From positions 1-47,692 of the forward strand of contig LUJM01000016.1 of assembly GCA_001689415.1 (NCBI GenBank): DNA of 47,692 bases, read 5' to 3'. The translations under genes and the position numbers were made by a program. Positions 43,898 through 47,692 of the stretch are shown in pieces. The notes beneath the pieces are model-generated. The model had not been told where the DNA came from, did not search any database, and saw nothing but the letters and a program-made list of their open reading frames with translations. The number at the start of each line of letters is the position of its first letter. Position 1 is the stretch's first letter. The stretch comes from Bacteroidales bacterium M2 (GTDB lineage Bacteria; Bacteroidota; Bacteroidia; Bacteroidales; Muribaculaceae).

Positions 43898-46800
43898 ATG
43901 TACGCCAAAGTATCGAGACTTACAGCCCTGTTTGCGGCAGCCATTATCATGGTTGCCCTTGCAGCGTGTTCTACCAAAAAGAACAATGCCGCTACCCGCA
44001 ACTACCAGGCCTTCATCACACGATACAACATATATTACAACGGCGACACGCACTACAAAGAGACCCTTGCCGACATGGAAGGCAAGTACGAGGACGATTT
44101 TTCGCGCCGAGTATACATGCACCCCGTCGAGGCCAAAGAAGACAACACCGCGCCCCAGCCCTCGGGCGACTTCAACCGATCGATCGAAAAGGCTCAGAAG
44201 GCCATACAGCTGAGGTCGATAAAGAAGAAACCAAAGGTAAAAGGCAGCCGAAACAGCCCTAAGAACAAAGAATGGCTACGCCGCGAAGAATACAACCCCT
44301 TCCTGCACAACGCATGGATGATGATGGGCCGCGGACAGTACTACAACGGCGACTTCCTCGGCGCGGCATCGACTTTCTTCTATATCAGCAAGCACTTCAA
44401 ATGGCTCCCGGCCACCGTTACCGAGGCCCGGCTCATGCAGGCGTTGAGCTATATATCTATGGGCTGGCAATACGAGGCCGAGGTAATTCTGACACGTATC
44501 AAAAAAGATGAGCTGACCAACAACCGTCTGCGTCGGCTCTACAACTACGTGTACGCCAATTTCTATATCCATGCCGACAATTATGCCGATGCCGAGCCAT
44601 TCCTCGTCGAGGCTGTGAAAGGCTCGCGTGGCGCACAGAAAACAAGGCTCAACTTCCTTTTGGGACAGGTATACCAACACCTCGGACGGTTTGCCGAAGC
44701 CTACAAGGCGTTCGACGCTGCAGGCAGTTCGTCGTCGACCCCTTACCGCACCAAATTCAACGCACGTATCAAGCAGAGCGAAGTATTCATGGGCAAGGAT
44801 ATAGAGCCTGAAGTAAAGGCCCTGCGCCGTATGACGCGCTACGACCGCAACAAGGAATATCTCGACCAGGTATACTACGCCATAGGCAACCTGTACCTCG
44901 CTCATGGCGATACCGCAAAGGCCATTGAAAACTACGAGCTTGCCAACGAAAAATCGACCCGCAACGGTGTTGATAAAGCCGTGAACCAGGTGCGTCTCGG
45001 CGAACTGTACTTCATCCGCGGCAACTACGAGAAAGCGCAGCCTAATTATTCCGAAGCAGTGCCCCTGCTGCCTGAATCTTTCCCCGATTACGAGAATATC
45101 AAACGCCGAAGCGACGTTCTCGACGAGCTCGCCGTATACTCGCAGAATGTGAACCTGCAGGACTCGCTGCTGCGCCTTGCCGCAATGCCCGAGGAGCAGC
45201 GCAACAAGGTTATCGACAAGATTATCGCCGACCTCAAGAAAAAAGAGAAGGAAGAGGCCGAAGAGGCACGCCGCCAGGAATACCTTGCCAACGAGGCAGC
45301 CATGGGCAACCAGCTGCAAGACAATTCTACGCAGTCGTTTGTAATCAACAGCGACAATTCGTGGTATTTCTACAACACCGCCACCAAGAACGCGGGCAGG
45401 ACAGAATTCCAGAAACGCTGGGGCTCGCGTAAGCTCGAGGATGACTGGCGCAGGCGCAACAAGGCTACATTCAATACCGATGACTTTGCCGCCGAAGGCG
45501 AAGACAGCGAAAACGAAAACAGCGAAGCATCATCGGCTGACGACAGCAACGAAGCACCGGTAGACACTGCTGCCGCCGCTCGTGCCAACGACCCGCATTT
45601 CCCGGAGTACTACCTCGCACAAATTCCTCAGACCGAAGAAGAAAAAGCGACATCGCACGATGTGATACAGGAAGGTCTGTACAATATGGGCGTGATACTC
45701 AAGGACAAGCTCGACGATTTCGGCGCATCGCACCGCGAATTCGACCGACTCCTTGCCGACTATCCCGACAATATCTACAGGCTCGACACATACTACAACC
45801 TCTACCTGATGTGTCTCCGCCAAGGAAAAACCGCCGAGGCCGAGCGCTGGAGGCAACTGATACTCAGTAACTTTGCCGACTCAAAATACGGCATTGCCAT
45901 GAAAGACCCGGCATATATCGAAAAGCTGCGCAACATGGACCGCGTACAGCAGGAACTCTACGAGGCCACCTACCAGGCGTATCTCGACAACCGCAACGCC
46001 GACGTGCATGAAGCCAACAAGCGCATGCAGACCGAGTACCCTCTGAGCAAAATCATGCCCAAATTCATGTTCCTCGACGCACTTGCGTATGTAACTGAAA
46101 AGGATACGGAATCGTTCAACAGCACACTGCGCGACCTTCTTGAGCGCTATCCCGACACCGATATAACCCCGATAGCGTCGGCTTGGCTCAAGGGCATGGC
46201 ACAGGGCAGGGAGCTGCATGCCGGTACCGGCGGCAACCTCAGAGGCATGCTTTGGGATATGAAACTGTCTAACGACACCACCGGAGTCGATGCAGAAGGC
46301 CCGGCTCAATTTGAACTGAACCCCGATTCGAGGCAGACAATCGTATTCACCTTCCCCACCGACAAGGTGTCGTCGAACGCCCTGCTCTACGAAATCGCCC
46401 GTCACAACTTCAAATCTTTCGTGGTAAAGGATTTCGACATCGAGCCGATGAACTTCGGCCGCCTCGGCATGATTATCGTGCGCGGATTCGAAAACCAGGA
46501 AGAACTCAACCACTACCGAAGCGTAATGGCGGCATCGACCGACTTCAAGCTTCCGGCAGGCGTGCGCCCTATCGCGATCAGCGAAGCCAACCTGCAGTTA
46601 TTGTTCGATCAGGGAAGGTCGTTCGAGGAGTATTTCAGGTATCTCGAGGAGCAGAACTATATCGATGCGCAGGCCGACCTGCTCGCTCCTGAAGAAATCG
46701 AAACCCTCGAAGAAGCTGAGGAAGCTCCCGTGCCCGAAGAAATAATCGAAGCAGAGACACCCGAAGCAAGCGATACACCAGCTACTCCCACCGCTCCGGT

Positions 46801-46909
46801 TGCACCTGCCGCACCGACTGCACCGGCACCAACACCACAGCCAGAAAAGCCGACACCCGCCCCGATATTACCCGGCAGCGAGGGCGACGACCCACTATTC
46901 GACGACTGA
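43898..46909 (+). CDS. PorW/SprE-like TPR lipoprotein
   Basis: A 1003-residue predicted outer-membrane or periplasmic lipoprotein: signal peptide with lipobox LAAC (Cys24), followed by long arrays of TPR-like helix pairs (for example YAIGNLYLAHGDTAKAIENY and LYFIRGNYEKAQPNYSEA). An acidic, coiled stretch (KKKEKEEAEEARRQEY) and a Pro-Ala-Thr tail with many PTAPAP-type repeats follow. Size and layout match PorW/SprE, which in gliding relatives aid type IX secretion; homologues persist without the system. ATG 43898 is chosen; a TTG three bases earlier is less likely. Confidence 0.8.
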   Translation: MYAKVSRLTALFAAAIIMVALAACSTKKNNAATRNYQAFITRYNIYYNGDTHYKETLADMEGKYEDDFSRRVYMHPVEAKEDNTAPQPSGDFNRSIEKAQKAIQLRSIKKKPKVKGSRNSPKNKEWLRREEYNPFLHNAWMMMGRGQYYNGDFLGAASTFFYISKHFKWLPATVTEARLMQALSYISMGWQYEAEVILTRIKKDELTNNRLRRLYNYVYANFYIHADNYADAEPFLVEAVKGSRGAQKTRLNFLLGQVYQHLGRFAEAYKAFDAAGSSSSTPYRTKFNARIKQSEVFMGKDIEPEVKALRRMTRYDRNKEYLDQVYYAIGNLYLAHGDTAKAIENYELANEKSTRNGVDKAVNQVRLGELYFIRGNYEKAQPNYSEAVPLLPESFPDYENIKRRSDVLDELAVYSQNVNLQDSLLRLAAMPEEQRNKVIDKIIADLKKKEKEEAEEARRQEYLANEAAMGNQLQDNSTQSFVINSDNSWYFYNTATKNAGRTEFQKRWGSRKLEDDWRRRNKATFNTDDFAAEGEDSENENSEASSADDSNEAPVDTAAAARANDPHFPEYYLAQIPQTEEEKATSHDVIQEGLYNMGVILKDKLDDFGASHREFDRLLADYPDNIYRLDTYYNLYLMCLRQGKTAEAERWRQLILSNFADSKYGIAMKDPAYIEKLRNMDRVQQELYEATYQAYLDNRNADVHEANKRMQTEYPLSKIMPKFMFLDALAYVTEKDTESFNSTLRDLLERYPDTDITPIASAWLKGMAQGRELHAGTGGNLRGMLWDMKLSNDTTGVDAEGPAQFELNPDSRQTIVFTFPTDKVSSNALLYEIARHNFKSFVVKDFDIEPMNFGRLGMIIVRGFENQEELNHYRSVMAASTDFKLPAGVRPIAISEANLQLLFDQGRSFEEYFRYLEEQNYIDAQADLLAPEEIETLEEAEEAPVPEEIIEAETPEASDTPATPTAPVAPAAPTAPAPTPQPEKPTPAPILPGSEGDDPLFDD

Positions 46910-46926
46910 TTGTCCGACGACAATCG

Positions 46927-46996
46927 TGTCCCAACTGTCCCAAGTGTCCCATTTGTCCCACTCTTCCCAATGTGGGACAGTTGGGACAGTGGGACA
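46927..46996. repeat. 9-base-periodic TGTCCCA repeats with inverted partners
   Basis: TGTCCCA occurs at 46927, 46936, 46945 and 46954, exactly 9 bases apart, with a degenerate fifth (CTTCCCA) at 46963. Reverse copies TGGGACA follow at 46973, 46982 and 46990. The two sets can pair in a long imperfect hairpin 17 bases after the PorW-like stop. Confidence 0.85.
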
Positions 46997-47064
46997 GCAT
47001 ATCAAACATGCGATAAAAATCGAGGGTGTTGAAAAATGACGGATAATCGGGTTTCGAGTCATTG

Positions 47065-47072
47065 TAACTTTG
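47065..47072 (+). promoter_or_regulatory. -7 box before the small terminal ORF
   Basis: TAACTTTG fits the consensus and lies 85 bases before ATG 47158. No spaced TTG is present. Confidence 0.45.
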
Positions 47073-47157
47073 CATCGTAGCATTTGAACCAAAGTGAGGT
47101 ACACAGTATCACACAGGGCGGGTATATTCATTTTTTAATAAAAAAATTCATATTATT

Positions 47158-47268
47158 ATGATTAGCGATGCTACCCGCCTCATTACCGCAGCAAACGCCC
47201 CGACACAAACCTTGCTCATCGACTCTAACCGATATTTCGTGGGTCGATGCAGAATGATGTTGAGTTGA
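47158..47268 (+). CDS. possible 36-residue small protein or truncated gene start
   Basis: An open frame of 36 codons (begins MISDATRLITAANAPTQ) behind a -7 box and an 85-base leader. Its fifth to seventh codons (TACCCGCC, 47172-47179) can pair with GGCGGGTA (47117-47124) in the leader. I recognise no domain. It may be the broken 5' end of a longer gene cut off by the hairpin array that follows, a regulatory leader peptide, or chance. Confidence 0.3.
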   Translation: MISDATRLITAANAPTQTLLIDSNRYFVGRCRMMLS

Positions 47269-47295
47269 GGTGCACGGTGCGGGAATCTAAAAAAA

Positions 47296-47494
47296 GTCGT
47301 CGGAGACGACGCAATCATGGTTAACCCCACGATGCTTGCTTCGTGGGGGACTGAACCACCCTATACAGACAGTCCTCGGAGAGGACGCCGTATGATATCT
47401 ACAGCGTCCTCTCCGAGGACATCAAGCATGTTGCGCGTTGTCTAACCCCACGAAAAATCGTGGGGTTAACCACAATCACGTCCTCTCCGAGGAC
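47296..47494. repeat. inverted pair of three-hairpin units
   Basis: Unit 1 has hairpins at 47296-47310, 47325-47348 and 47372-47386; unit 2 is its inverted copy with hairpins at 47406-47420, 47444-47467 and 47480-47494. Spacers are 12 and 23 bases in both. The small hairpins are GTCsTC/GAsGAC with 3-base loops, the large one CCCCACGA/TCGTGGGG. A 19-base spacer separates the units. No gene is seen from 47269 to the window end. Confidence 0.85.
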
Positions 47495-47550
47495 TGTTTT
47501 AGATGCTTGGTTTAAGGTTCAGGTAATAGTTTTTGATACCCACTTAAGTA

Positions 47551-47692
47551 AAAAGGACTGCAACGATAGGAGCTTGGCTCTCAGAGACAAGCCACGACGA
47601 GGGTTCGGTGATTATCAGCACTATATCCCACCGACCCCAGTCTATCAAAAACACCCTCTCGTAGGGTCGCGGCATGCCCCAATGTCACTAAG
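47551..47692 (-). repeat. structured repeat unit, copy 3 (inverted, runs off the window)
   Basis: Minus-strand copy of the unit at 19995-20118. It contains the conserved hairpin (47572-47592), a copy-specific middle stem (TCGGTG 47605-47610 with CACCGA 47629-47634), the CCCTCTCGTAGGG box, the GC-rich box and the AATGTCACTAAG tail shared with box A. The window ends inside it. Confidence 0.8.

Larger units (their letters stand above)
46910..47157. other. gene-free stretch after the PorW-like gene
   Basis: Contains the heptad repeat block at 46927-46996, a TAACTTTG box at 47065-47072, and an AT-rich leader (47125-47157). I find no gene. Confidence 0.6.

Noticed and set aside
44276..45319. 347-codon minus-strand ORF inside the PorW-like gene
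   Set aside because: Shadow of the TPR protein; no domain and no promoter box.
47296..47494. CRISPR-like array
   Set aside because: The repeated units are short palindromes in inverted arrangement with no direct repeat-spacer periodicity, and no cas gene is present.

Overview
This window reads as a chromosomal segment of a Bacteroidota bacterium of the order Bacteroidales. The family Muribaculaceae is my best guess, but that is inference. The evidence is the promoter type: TAnnTTTG boxes, several with TTG 19-20 bases upstream, sit before many genes, and Shine-Dalgarno motifs are rare. The gene content agrees: PorX/PglZ, PorW-like and PorT-like proteins, a ~500-residue signal peptidase I, CarboxypepD_reg outer-membrane barrels, and the yceD-rpmF-fabH-era-der block. 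No tRNA, rRNA, CRISPR array or intact transposase was seen.

Layout. Bases 84-7864 (+) hold pyrE, an SRPBCC protein, a Rieske-like lipoprotein, an SGNH/MBOAT acyl-transfer pair, an RsmI-like methylase, a WalJ/YycJ-type metallo-hydrolase, a LysM protein and a PorT-like barrel. Bases 7870-13138 hold a uracil-DNA glycosylase homologue (-), a low-molecular-weight phosphatase, an MscS channel and a large outer-membrane barrel. Bases 13344-17866 hold the yceD-rpmF-fabH-era-der block. Bases 18186-19811 are a visibly AT-rich islet of three unknown exported proteins. Bases 19812-20242 are a gene-free repeat field.

Bases 20243-27086 (-) form one tightly packed operon: lepB, wbqC-like, porX-like, a tsaE-birA fusion and two bacterial-PH membrane proteins. 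Bases 27196-30700 (+) hold an LtaS-like sulfatase-fold protein, a PAP2 phosphatase and a GH43 enzyme. Bases 30738-33626 (-) are an AT-rich surface-glycan cassette (acetyltransferase, flippase, glycosyltransferase). Then follow creD, a DMT protein, a C-terminal processing protease, a metal module (HMA-AraC regulator plus permease-HMA efflux protein), a bifunctional Rel, a 7TM-HD phosphodiesterase and a PorW-like TPR lipoprotein. The last ~780 bases are repeats and hairpins with one tiny ORF.

The most unusual material is non-coding. One repeat family at 19858-20242 recurs inverted at 47551-47692; its hairpins differ between copies by changes that keep base pairing. A second array at 47296-47494 consists of two inverted, identically spaced three-hairpin units with a compensatory G-C to C-G swap. 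Mutually exclusive inverted repeats lie between the metal permease and rel. The most unusual coding material is the TsaE-BirA fusion, the paired HMA-AraC/permease-HMA genes, and the AT-rich islet with a duplicated C-terminal tail sequence.
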